From assembly GCA_020725585.1 (NCBI GenBank), contig DYES01000012.1, positions 1-38,609 of the forward strand: a DNA stretch of 38,609 nt. The letters are read 5' to 3'. Below, piece after piece: positions 1 through 7,091 of the stretch. Below the pieces are notes generated by a model. The model was given only the letters and a program-made list of their open reading frames with translations, ran no database searches and was not told where the DNA came from. How positions within the stretch are numbered: position 1 is the stretch's first letter; the number at the start of each line of letters is the position of its first letter. Source of the stretch: Desulfovirgula sp. (GTDB lineage Bacteria; Bacillota; Desulfotomaculia; Desulfotomaculales; Nap2-2B). Made by a program: the position numbers and the translations under genes.

Positions 1-107
1 ACGTGGTTTTTCATCCTCCAAAAATTTGGGGGTGAAAAAAATAACGGGGCGCTTAACCCCGTGGATGGCAAGTAGTTGGAGTTTCCGAGAGACTATTTCA
101 ACAGATT
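1..107. other. Leader region with small hairpins, no gene seen
   Basis: No coding region is visible. A short perfect hairpin (ACGGGG at 44-49 with CCCCGT at 57-62) and an imperfect inverted repeat of a T-rich and an A-rich arm (about 8-40) lie upstream of the Shine-Dalgarno site of the small gene at 122. The second hairpin has no T-run after it, so it is not an obvious terminator. It may belong to the 5' leader of the small gene or to the end of a gene outside the window. Confidence 0.3.
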
Positions 108-121
108 AAGGAGGTGACCAG

Positions 122-286
122 ATGGCTTTCGACCCAAAATCAAAAGAAGCGAAGAAAGGCGCCGGCCAATGCTGCCCGGATGAAGATGCCCAGTTGACCT
201 CGGCCGACGACAGTTGCCCGGAAGACGACATTTGCCTGGAAGACGAGGAAGACGAAGATAGTGGATGTCCCACGTGTTTGATATAA
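122..286 (+). CDS. Small acidic Cys-rich protein, unknown function (54 aa)
   Basis: I do not recognise this gene. The ATG at 122 has a near-perfect Shine-Dalgarno (AAGGAGGTGA at 108-117), and the frame runs 54 residues to TAA. The product starts with a basic stretch (KSKEAKK). It then turns very acidic, with an EDEEDED run near residues 40-46. It has six cysteines (17, 18, 32, 38, 49, 52) including a CC pair and a C-terminal CPTC. There is no signal peptide or membrane segment. A hairpin terminator follows directly, so it is probably a monocistronic unit just ahead of feoAB. Metal binding is plausible from composition and neighbourhood but is inference only. It is too short to date by homology; the strong ribosome site and terminator are the main support that it is expressed. 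Confidence 0.65.
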   Translation: MAFDPKSKEAKKGAGQCCPDEDAQLTSADDSCPEDDICLEDEEDEDSGCPTCLI

Positions 287-301
287 GAAAGTTTTTTCAG
301 C

Positions 302-332
302 GGGGGTCCTGAAAGGATCCCCTTTAATTTTG
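302..332 (+). terminator. Rho-independent terminator after the small Cys-rich gene
   Basis: GGGGGTCC (302-309) pairs with GGATCCCC (315-322) through one G-T wobble, and a T-rich tract (TTTAATTTT) follows. It lies between the small gene and the feoAB promoter. Confidence 0.65.
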
Positions 333-349
333 TATTTCCCAAAAAACTC

Positions 350-378
350 TTGACAAAGTCTTCCCAGGATAATAAAAT
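350..378 (+). promoter_or_regulatory. Sigma-A promoter of feoAB
   Basis: TTGACA at 350-355 and TAAAAT at 373-378 are separated by exactly 17 bases, a near-consensus housekeeping promoter. It lies about 80 bases before the feoA start, and both Fur-like palindromes are immediately downstream. Confidence 0.8.
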
Positions 379-383
379 GAATT

Positions 384-398
384 TGAGAATCAATCTCA
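384..398. promoter_or_regulatory. Fur-box-like operator 1
   Basis: TGAGAATCAATCTCA is a 7-1-7 palindrome that matches the TGATAATNATTATCA Fur-box core at 11 of 14 defined positions. It begins six bases after the -10 element, so a bound repressor would cover the transcription start. Assignment to Fur is inference from motif and from the feoAB target. Confidence 0.6.
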
Positions 399-417
399 CT
401 TTAGTACAGAAACAATA

Positions 418-432
418 TGATAACGATTTTCA
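418..432. promoter_or_regulatory. Fur-box-like operator 2
   Basis: TGATAACGATTTTCA matches the 7-1-7 Fur core at 12 of 14 defined positions. Its centre is 34 bases downstream of the centre of operator 1, in the untranslated leader of feoA. Confidence 0.6.
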
Positions 433-458
433 CTTAGCCTTAAGAGGGGGTATTTGTT

Positions 459-752
459 ATGATCATGGGCGGGTTAAAGAAAAGGCAACACTGCCAGGAC
501 TGCCCGTGCTCCAGCCGGCAATTGCCCACAACCCTGGACGGACTGAAAAGGGGACAGTGCTGCCGAATTATATCCATTCCCTCGGAAATAATCCGCGCCC
601 AGGCGCTGCGCTTCGGAATAGCAGAAGGAGAAATCGTCACCTGCCAGGAGAAAATACCTTCCGGTCCCGTTGTCATCGCCAAAAACAGGCAGGAAATTGC
701 TGTCGGACGCAGGTTGGCGCAGCAGATTCAGGTGCAGCAAATATATTCCTGA
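459..752 (+). CDS. feoA: FeoA family protein with Cys-rich N-terminus
   Basis: FeoA is a small SH3-like cytoplasmic partner of the FeoB ferrous iron transporter. The C-terminal half has the family pattern (LKRGQ..RI, ALRFGI.EGE.V, and the closing GRRLAQQIQV). At 97 residues it is longer than the usual 75-80. The extra part is an N-terminal extension with HCQDCPCSS and a later CC pair, which could bind metal or an iron-sulfur cluster. The ATG at 459 follows a purine-rich AAGAGGGGG site (442-450); a second ATG two codons later is possible. It ends two bases before the feoB start, so translation is probably coupled. Expression should be iron-repressed through the two palindromes upstream. Confidence 0.85.
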   Translation: MIMGGLKKRQHCQDCPCSSRQLPTTLDGLKRGQCCRIISIPSEIIRAQALRFGIAEGEIVTCQEKIPSGPVVIAKNRQEIAVGRRLAQQIQVQQIYS

Positions 753-754
753 GG

Positions 755-2737
755 ATGGCGGAGTTTATGCCGGCTGACCATAATTGTCACGTTCAGCTAA
801 ATATTCCCCCGGGAGCGCGCAAAATAGTTTTGGCCGGCAATCCGAATACGGGTAAGTCGGTTTTCTTTAATTATTTGACGGGCATGTATGTCGACGTGTC
901 CAATTACCCCGGAACTACGCTGGAAGTGTACAGCGGACGTTTTGGCTCCGACGTGGTTATTGATACGCCTGGCGTTTACGGTATTTCTTCTTTTAACGAT
1001 GAAGAAAGCATTGCCCGGGACATCATTCTTTCCGCTGACCTGGTTTTGAATATCGTTTCCGCCGTCCATCTGGAACGCGATCTTTTCCTTACCCAACAGA
1101 TCATTGACACCGGGGTGCCGGTAATCGTTGCCCTCAACATGATGGACGATGCCCGCAGAGCGGGTATTCAAGTCGATGTGGACCGCTTGAGCGAATTGCT
1201 CGGGGTGCCGGTAATACCTACCGTGGCCGTAAAAAAGGAAGGGTTTGACCGGGTGAAAAGGGAGCTTTGGAGCGCCCGTCCAGGGCACGCCACGCCGGGT
1301 CTGGAAGGGGAACTTGCCCGCTTGCTCGACCGCGTCGGTACCCAGGGGGAAGCGCTCCTCCTCTTGGAGGGAGACCCGGTGATCGCCGCGCGCCACGGCT
1401 GCGCGCCGGGGACCAGGAGGGAGGAAATTTACCGCCGCCGGCGCGAGAGAGTAAACGAGATTTACCGGGAAGTGGTGCGGGAAACCTCCCTGGGGGACAG
1501 TTTTGCCGCCGTTCTCGGCCGCCTGATGATTAAACCGAGCACAGGAATTCCCATGCTCTTGCTCGCCTTGTGGGCAATGTATAAAGCAATCGGGGTCTTT
1601 ATTGCCGGTACCGTGGTGGGGGTTACCGAGGGAACCATCATGCAGGGTATATATGAGCCCGCGGTGCGCCAGTTCGTTGGACAATTTATCCCCCCGTCCT
1701 CCGCCCCAGGCGCCATTCTCATTGGGGAATTTGGTTTGCTCACCATGACGGTGACTTATCTTTTGGGTTTACTAATGCCTCTGGTGGTAGGATTTTACTT
1801 CTTTCTGTCTTTATTTGAAGACTCCGGCTACCTGCCCAGGATCGCCACCCTGGTTGACCGCCTGCTTACCTCCATCGGCTTAAACGGCCGGGGAGTAATC
1901 CCCCTTATTTTGGGGTTCGGCTGCGTGACCATGGCCACCATCACCACCCGGCTCTTGTCTTCAGACCGGGAGAAAATAATCGCCATCTTTCTTTTGGGAT
2001 TAACGATTCCTTGCTCCGCTCAGCTGGGAGTAATTGCCGGCATGCTGGCCGGCCTGGGGCCGCAGTATGTAACTCTCTACGTCCTGGTGATTTTCAGCGT
2101 GCTGGTCATGGCCGGCACGCTTTTGTCTACCCTCTTGCCGGGCAGATCGGCGGATCTGCTCATTGACCTGCCTCCCCTCCGGCTGCCGCGCCTGGACAAC
2201 GTTTTAAAAAAGACCGGCGTCAAATCATACCACTTCTTGAAGGAAGCCGCGCCGCTTTTTGCTCTGGGGGCGCTAATCATCAGTACTTTTCAGGTGGCGG
2301 GGATTCTGGAACATTTGCAAAAGCTCCTGGCGCCCCTGACCGCAGGCTGGCTGAACCTCCCCCGCGAAACGGCCACTGCCTTTATTATGGGGATTGTACG
2401 GCGGGACTTCGGTGCCGCCGGATTAACCAGCCTGAACTTAAACCCGCTGCAGACCGTTGTGGCCCTGGTCACCATTACGCTGTTTGTGCCCTGCATTGCT
2501 TCCATCCTGGTTATTTTCAAGGAGCGGAGCAAAAAAGAGGCGGCCCTCATCTGGGGGAGCAGTTGCGCAACGGCTTTTTTAATTGGCGGTCTGATTGCCC
2601 AGTTGACCCGGCTCTTCAGCCCTGACGGGGCAAGTTTCCAGCTGGTGCCGGTAATGCTGGTTTTTGCCATGCTCACGCTGGCCGTCGTTGGTCTGTGCCG
2701 CCTTTTCCGCCGCTTTAGGCCGTCGGCCGATACTTAA
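755..2737 (+). CDS. feoB: Ferrous iron transport protein B (FeoB)
   Basis: This is the GTPase-coupled inner-membrane Fe(II) importer. Residues 28-35 form the G1 P-loop (GNPNTGKS), a YPGTT switch follows, DTPG (70-73) is G3 and NMMD (128-131) is G4. After a helical spacer, the C-terminal two thirds contain hydrophobic segments of the two gate domains. The open frame runs upstream of 755 through feoA in another frame, but the ATG at 755, two bases after the feoA stop, gives the normal N-terminus; an ATG at 767 is an alternative. At 660 residues it is slightly shorter than many FeoB proteins. No FeoC gene follows; the convergent rnhA lies six bases beyond the stop. Confidence 0.93.
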   Translation: MAEFMPADHNCHVQLNIPPGARKIVLAGNPNTGKSVFFNYLTGMYVDVSNYPGTTLEVYSGRFGSDVVIDTPGVYGISSFNDEESIARDIILSADLVLNIVSAVHLERDLFLTQQIIDTGVPVIVALNMMDDARRAGIQVDVDRLSELLGVPVIPTVAVKKEGFDRVKRELWSARPGHATPGLEGELARLLDRVGTQGEALLLLEGDPVIAARHGCAPGTRREEIYRRRRERVNEIYREVVRETSLGDSFAAVLGRLMIKPSTGIPMLLLALWAMYKAIGVFIAGTVVGVTEGTIMQGIYEPAVRQFVGQFIPPSSAPGAILIGEFGLLTMTVTYLLGLLMPLVVGFYFFLSLFEDSGYLPRIATLVDRLLTSIGLNGRGVIPLILGFGCVTMATITTRLLSSDREKIIAIFLLGLTIPCSAQLGVIAGMLAGLGPQYVTLYVLVIFSVLVMAGTLLSTLLPGRSADLLIDLPPLRLPRLDNVLKKTGVKSYHFLKEAAPLFALGALIISTFQVAGILEHLQKLLAPLTAGWLNLPRETATAFIMGIVRRDFGAAGLTSLNLNPLQTVVALVTITLFVPCIASILVIFKERSKKEAALIWGSSCATAFLIGGLIAQLTRLFSPDGASFQLVPVMLVFAMLTLAVVGLCRLFRRFRPSADT

Positions 2738-2743
2738 AAAAAC

Positions 2744-3292
2744 TCACGGCTCTTTTTGAAAGCCTTCGTCCGCCGGCAAGGGCGTTTTTTTGCTGGCTTC
2801 CACCGCCAGCCGGTCGCAGCGGTTATTGTATTTATTGCTCTGGTGTCCCTTCACCCAAACCCAGGTGATTTCGTGCCTGGCAGCAAGGGAGAGGAGCTTC
2901 TCCCAGAGATCGGCATTTTTCGCCGGACATTTATTGGCCCGGCGCCACCCGCTGGCCCTCCATTTCTCAACCCACCCCCGGGTGAGAGCGTTGATTACAT
3001 ACTGGCTGTCGCTGTAAAGAATGACCCGGCAGGGCCTGGTTAACGCTTCCAGGCCTTTAATAACAGCCATGAGCTCCATTCTGTTATTGGTTGTGCAGAC
3101 AAATCCCCCCGAGAGTTCTTTTAAGGCATCCCTGTATTTTAAAATTACTCCGTAGCCTCCGGGGCCGGGGTTCCCGCTGCAGGCTCCATCGGTGTAAATT
3201 TCAACCAGGGGAAGTTCTTTCTCCAGGCCGCTCCTTGCCCCGGCTTCTCCTTTCCCGTTGTTAGCGGACCTTTCTCTTCGTTCTTTCGCCAA
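2744..3292 (-). CDS. rnhA: Ribonuclease HI
   Basis: RNase HI cleaves the RNA strand of RNA-DNA hybrids. The catalytic DEDD set is visible: D35 in VEIYTDGACSGNPG, E in NNRMELMAV, D in LYSDSQYVI and D in NNRCDRLAVE. The frame is open up to an ATG at 3394, but that extension is unlike the family and has no ribosome site. I chose the TTG at 3292, which has GGAG six bases upstream and gives 182 residues. About 30 residues of basic, low-complexity sequence precede the catalytic domain in this version. The gene converges on feoB and is divergent from the stress-protein gene. Confidence 0.85.
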   Translation of the reverse strand: MAKERRERSANNGKGEAGARSGLEKELPLVEIYTDGACSGNPGPGGYGVILKYRDALKELSGGFVCTTNNRMELMAVIKGLEALTRPCRVILYSDSQYVINALTRGWVEKWRASGWRRANKCPAKNADLWEKLLSLAARHEITWVWVKGHQSNKYNNRCDRLAVEASKKTPLPADEGFQKEP

Positions 3293-3451
3293 GCGGCGCT
3301 CCCCACCCAAAAAGTATTTTCTTTTGCTTATTATACAAAATTTGTACTTAACATTAAATGCGAAACCAGGCACAAATAAAAATATACCCACCATAATAGT
3401 GAAAAAAGGAACATTTTAAGCGTATATTGCTCAAATTATCACAAGCAAATA

Positions 3452-3464
3452 ATTGCAGTGCAAT
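3452..3464. repeat. Palindrome ATTGCA-G-TGCAAT (possible operator)
   Basis: This is a perfect 6-1-6 palindrome in the divergent rnhA/stress-protein intergenic region. It shares the core TGCA-N-TGCA with a second palindrome at 3518-3530, 66 bases away centre to centre. No regulator is known; the operator role is inference. Confidence 0.4.
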
Positions 3465-3489
3465 ATTTCACAAGCCTTCGTAAAAATTC

Positions 3490-3514
3490 TTTAAACGTGC
3501 GGAAACCGTTTAAA
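3490..3514. repeat. Inverted repeat TTTAAACG / CGTTTAAA
   Basis: Eight-base arms (3490-3497 and 3507-3514) flank a nine-base spacer. It sits just upstream of the stress-protein promoter, between the two TGCA-N-TGCA palindromes. Confidence 0.35.
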
Positions 3515-3517
3515 CTG

Positions 3518-3530
3518 GCTGCATTGCAGC
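3518..3530. repeat. Palindrome GCTGCA-T-TGCAGC abutting the -35 element
   Basis: This perfect 6-1-6 palindrome ends one base before the -35 box of the stress-protein promoter. It is the second copy of the TGCA-N-TGCA core in this intergenic region. Confidence 0.4.
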
Positions 3531-3559
3531 TTGTTATCCCTATTTACCTGTGTTATTAT
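3531..3559 (+). promoter_or_regulatory. Promoter of the universal stress protein gene
   Basis: TTGTTA (3531-3536) and TATTAT (3554-3559) are 17 bases apart. A TG dinucleotide one base before the -10 makes it an extended -10 promoter. The predicted start leaves a leader of about 20 bases before the ATG at 3588. Confidence 0.65.
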
Positions 3560-3587
3560 GTTTAAAAAATGGCAAGGAGGAAAGAAA

Positions 3588-4022
3588 ATGTACGAAAACA
3601 TTTTGGTTCCCATCGACGGATCGGAAAGTTCAGCGCGGGCCCTCCAGCATGCGCAAAAAATAGCTGAACTGACGGGCGGAAAGATAACGCTCTTCCACGT
3701 CATGCATTTTCCAGCTCAACTGGAAACGTACAGCGGCAAACTGGGGGAAGCCTACTATTTAATGAAAGACAGGATTAAAGAACACGCCCAGGAAATCTTA
3801 GAAAAAGCAAAAGAAAATCTCTCGGCCGGCAGCATCGCTTTTACGGAAAAAACCGTGTGGGGCGAACCGGCAAACGAAATTATCCAGGAAGCCGAGCAGG
3901 GTAACTACGATTTAATTGTTATCGGCAGCCGGGGGCTGGGGGAAATCAAGAGCTGGCTGTTGGGAAGCGTCAGCCAAAGAGTAGTCCGGCACTGCAAGCG
4001 TCCCGTCCTATTGGTCAGGTAA
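3588..4022 (+). CDS. Universal stress protein (UspA family)
   Basis: This is a 144-residue cytoplasmic single-domain UspA protein. N-terminal ILVPIDGSESS carries the nucleotide-contacting Asp10. The C-terminal G113-SR-G116 followed nine residues later by G126-S127 is the ATP-binding type signature, so it is likely a nucleotide-binding member. The frame is open to 3531, but the ATG at 3588 has AAGGAGG seven bases upstream and starts exactly at the family N-terminus. It is monocistronic, with its own promoter and a strong terminator. The physiological stress it answers cannot be read from sequence. Confidence 0.9.
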   Translation: MYENILVPIDGSESSARALQHAQKIAELTGGKITLFHVMHFPAQLETYSGKLGEAYYLMKDRIKEHAQEILEKAKENLSAGSIAFTEKTVWGEPANEIIQEAEQGNYDLIVIGSRGLGEIKSWLLGSVSQRVVRHCKRPVLLVR

Positions 4023-4046
4023 TTCGCCTGCTAAAAATTCCCCTTT

Positions 4047-4093
4047 AAACCGGCGCCCGAACGGTTATGCTATTCTTGTGGCGCCGGTTTTTC
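4047..4093 (+). terminator. Rho-independent terminator of the stress-protein gene
   Basis: A perfect 11-bp stem (AAACCGGCGCC at 4047-4057 with GGCGCCGGTTT at 4080-4090) runs directly into a T-tract. Confidence 0.85.
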
Positions 4094-4147
4094 CTTTGAA
4101 GAATATTCTTTTGTTTTCTTTTTCAACTGAAATCTCATCCATAATAT

Positions 4148-4178
4148 GCGGGTTTGAAATACCCGCGGTTGTTTTTTT
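4148..4178 (+). terminator. Second hairpin with T-run upstream of purL
   Basis: GCGGGT (4148-4153) pairs with ACCCGC (4161-4166) and is followed by a run of seven T (4172-4178). It is either a back-up terminator for the gene upstream or part of a purL leader. The candidate purL -35 box overlaps its T-run, which favours the first reading. Confidence 0.5.
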
Positions 4179-4197
4179 AAAAGCAATGTACTAAAAT
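4169..4197 (+). promoter_or_regulatory. Candidate promoter of the purL operon
   Basis: TTGTTT (4169-4174) and TAAAAT (4192-4197) are spaced by 17 bases, which would place the start of transcription a few bases before the purL ribosome site. No purine riboswitch signature is seen between it and purL. Confidence 0.45.
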
Positions 4198-4229
4198 TAT
4201 TTACGTAAGACGTGGGAGGTGGCCTGAAC

Positions 4230-7058
4230 TTGATACAAGAGGTGCGGGTGATGAACCGCCCGGAAGTACCCGATCCCGCAGGCAAGGAAACACTCTATGA
4301 AATACAGCAGGCTTTGGGGATAAAAAGCATAAGAAAAATTCGTACGGCAAAAGTCTACCGTTTTGAGGGGATCAACGAAAAAGACGCGCACCTGCTGGCC
4401 CAAAAACTGCTGGCCGAGGATGTGTTTCAAATATACACTTTAAACGCCCCCATCATTGAGGACGCACAGGGAGTTGTCGAGGTGGCCTATAAGCCCGGCG
4501 TAATGAATCCGGAAGCCGCTTCTTTAATGAAGGCAGCCCGCGACCTGGGCGTGTCATCTTTGCTGGCCGCCGATTCCAGCCGGGAATACGGTTTTTACGG
4601 TGAGGGCATAAGCAGTGAAGAGATCCAGATCATTGTTGATCGCCTGCTGGTTAACCCGACAGTGGAACAGGTAGTCAGCCAGAAGCCGGCCACCCTGATC
4701 ATCCACGGCCGGCCTGGGCAAACGCAAATCATTCCCCTCACGAAGATGGATGATCAAGAACTGCTGACCCTCAGCCGGGACAAGCTCTTTTTGAACCTGG
4801 AAGAAATGCGGGCAATCCAGCATTATTTCCAGAGCATCGGGAGGGACCCCACCGATTGCGAACTGGAAACCATCGCCCAGACCTGGTCTGAACATTGCGT
4901 GCACAAGACCTTTAAAGCCAGAGTCATCGTCAACGGAAAGGAAAAAGCGCCGTTTTTAAAGAGATTGCAGCAGGCCACGGCGGAAATAAACCACCCTCTG
5001 GTATTGTCTGCCTTTGTGGATAATTCCGGGGTGATGGAATTTTACCACGGCTGGGCAATCTGCGGGAAAGTGGAAACGCACAATTCACCCTCGGCCATCG
5101 AACCGTACGGAGGAGCCATGACGGGGAGCGGGGGAGTTTTTCGGGATATCATGGGTACCGGGCAGGGCGCCCGCGTAATCGCCTCCACCGACATGTTTTG
5201 CTTCGCCCCTCCCGACACCCCCCGGGAAGAAATCCCGCCCGGCTGCCTTCACCCGCACTACCTGCTCCGCCGGGTGGTCGCCGGCGTCAGGGATTACGGA
5301 AACCGCATGGGCATCCCGACCAACAACGGGTCGGTGCATTTTCACCGGGACTTCCGCGCGAAGCCAACGGTTATCGTCGGGGCTTACGGAATTTTGCCCA
5401 AAGACAGGTGCCAAAAGGGCAAACCACGGCCCGGCGATCTCGCCCTGGTGATCGGCGGCAGGACGGGGCGCGACGGAATTCACGGGGCCACCTTCTCCAG
5501 CGGCGAAATGACGGAAAGAACCATGGAAGTAAACGCCAGCGCCGTGCAGATCGGCCACCCCATCGAAGAAAAAAGAATGAGCGACGCGATCATAGAGGCC
5601 AGCGCGGCCGGGCTTATCCGGGCCATTACCGATTGCGGGGCGGGGGGCTTCAGCTCCGCCCTGGGCGAAATGGGCGCCGAGACGGGCGTGCGGGTCTGGC
5701 TGGAGCGCGCGCCGCTGAAATACCCGGGCTTAAAGCCCTGGGAAATCTGGCAGTCGGAGAGCCAGGAAAGGATGGTTCTGGCCGTGGCCCCGGAAAACCT
5801 GGAAGAAGTATTGAAAATTTGCCGGGGGCTGAACGTGGAGGCTACCGTTCTGGGAGAATTTACTAATGATCGGCGCCTGCTGGTAACTTACCAGGGAGAA
5901 AAAGTCTGCGATCTGGATATGGAGTTCCTCCATCACGGCCTGCCGCAAAGAATTCTGCGGGCTTCCTGGAAAAACCCGGATTACGAGGAGCCCGCCCTTC
6001 CCCTGCCGGATGACTGGGTGGATCTATACTGCCGGGTGATGGGTCATTTAAACGTATGTTCGAAGGAGCCGATTGTGCGCATGTACGACCACGGGGTGCA
6101 GGGTTCAAATGCTCTCCCCCCTTACGGTGGCGTGGACGGCGACGCCCCTAACGACGCGGTTTTGCTCACGCCGCTGTACGGGCAGGAATGCGCGGTGGTC
6201 ATCAGCCACGGGCTCAACCCCGTTTTAAATATCATCGATCCCTATTACGGCAGCCTGTGGGCCGCCGCCGAAGCCGTGGCCAATGCGGTCGCTGCCGGTG
6301 CGAACCCGAAAGAAACGGTGCTCATCGACAATTTTATCTGGCCCTTTCCGGACGAAGAGTCGCTGGGCGCCCTGGACAGGGCCGTTGACGCCTGCGTGGA
6401 TTTTGCGCGCGCCGCCGGCATGCCTTTTATTTCCGGCAAGGATAGTTTATCCAGCACCTACCGGAACAAAGACATGGTGCTTAAAATACCGCCGGTGCTG
6501 TGCGTATCTGCCTTCGGACGCCTGCCTGATATACGCAAAACGGTTTCCGCCGACTTCAAGCGCGCCGGGAGCTTCCTTTTCGTGGTGGGAAAGCGCGACC
6601 CCGCCGAGATGGGGGGATCTGTTTACTACGACCTGGCCGGATATCTTGGCAAAAATCTTCCCAAGATCGATCTCCAGGCGCTCCCGCTGGTGTTTCAGGC
6701 CGTCCACCGGGCCATTGCCGCCGGAAAAATTTTGGCCTGCCACGATATAAGCGAGGGGGGCCTGGCGGCCTGTCTGGCCGAAATGTGTTTTGGCGGGAAC
6801 GTAGGGGCCAAAATATTCCTTCCCGGCGGGGTAAGACCTGATTTCTTCTTATTTAACGAAACGGCCGGCTGTTTTCTGGTGGAGCTGGCGGAAGAAGGTG
6901 CCGCAGAGCTGTTTGCCGGGGTTCCCTTCTTAAAGATAGGGATTACCCAACAAGAGCGGCAAATCATCGCTTGCCAGGGAGAAAAAGAACTGTTTCGGGC
7001 GCCTCTGGAAAGGTTAAAAGAAGCGTGGAAAAAACCGATGCAGAAGGTTTTTGGTTAA
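4230..7058 (+). CDS. purL: Phosphoribosylformylglycinamidine synthase, PurL with PurS-like N-terminus
   Basis: It converts FGAR plus ATP and glutamine-derived ammonia to FGAM in purine synthesis. The first ~160 residues hold PurS-like alpha/beta sequence (VRVMNRPEV..., then VVEVAYKPGVMNPEA...). Next come the PurL signature THNSPSAIEPYGGAMTGSGG and two ATP-grasp-unrelated AIRS-type halves (DCGAGGFSSALGEMG near the middle, DISEGGLAACLAEM near the end). At 942 residues it lies between the ~740-aa PurL of Bacillus, which uses separate PurS, and the ~1300-aa fused enzymes. The glutaminase is supplied by purQ next door. I chose the TTG at 4230 (GGGAGGT nine bases upstream) over the GTG at 4212, because it puts the first beta strand at the usual place and the ribosome site in front. 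Confidence 0.92.
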   Translation: MIQEVRVMNRPEVPDPAGKETLYEIQQALGIKSIRKIRTAKVYRFEGINEKDAHLLAQKLLAEDVFQIYTLNAPIIEDAQGVVEVAYKPGVMNPEAASLMKAARDLGVSSLLAADSSREYGFYGEGISSEEIQIIVDRLLVNPTVEQVVSQKPATLIIHGRPGQTQIIPLTKMDDQELLTLSRDKLFLNLEEMRAIQHYFQSIGRDPTDCELETIAQTWSEHCVHKTFKARVIVNGKEKAPFLKRLQQATAEINHPLVLSAFVDNSGVMEFYHGWAICGKVETHNSPSAIEPYGGAMTGSGGVFRDIMGTGQGARVIASTDMFCFAPPDTPREEIPPGCLHPHYLLRRVVAGVRDYGNRMGIPTNNGSVHFHRDFRAKPTVIVGAYGILPKDRCQKGKPRPGDLALVIGGRTGRDGIHGATFSSGEMTERTMEVNASAVQIGHPIEEKRMSDAIIEASAAGLIRAITDCGAGGFSSALGEMGAETGVRVWLERAPLKYPGLKPWEIWQSESQERMVLAVAPENLEEVLKICRGLNVEATVLGEFTNDRRLLVTYQGEKVCDLDMEFLHHGLPQRILRASWKNPDYEEPALPLPDDWVDLYCRVMGHLNVCSKEPIVRMYDHGVQGSNALPPYGGVDGDAPNDAVLLTPLYGQECAVVISHGLNPVLNIIDPYYGSLWAAAEAVANAVAAGANPKETVLIDNFIWPFPDEESLGALDRAVDACVDFARAAGMPFISGKDSLSSTYRNKDMVLKIPPVLCVSAFGRLPDIRKTVSADFKRAGSFLFVVGKRDPAEMGGSVYYDLAGYLGKNLPKIDLQALPLVFQAVHRAIAAGKILACHDISEGGLAACLAEMCFGGNVGAKIFLPGGVRPDFFLFNETAGCFLVELAEEGAAELFAGVPFLKIGITQQERQIIACQGEKELFRAPLERLKEAWKKPMQKVFG

Positions 7059-7091
7059 CCGCGCAGGGGTAAGGCAAGGAGATGCTGTGAA

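Noticed and set aside
350-754. Open frame continuing upstream of feoB through feoA
   Set aside because: It overlaps the promoter and feoA in another frame; the FeoB N-terminus and the ATG two bases after the feoA stop fix the start at 755.
797-1684. 295-codon minus-strand open frame inside feoB
   Set aside because: It mirrors the codon pattern of feoB, has no recognisable domain and no ribosome site.
3293-3394. Upstream extension of rnhA to an ATG at 3394
   Set aside because: The 34 added residues do not fit RNase HI and there is no ribosome site; the TTG at 3292 has one.
4094-4229. Purine riboswitch before purL
   Set aside because: None of the conserved purine-aptamer loop sequences are present; only a terminator-like hairpin and a candidate promoter are seen.
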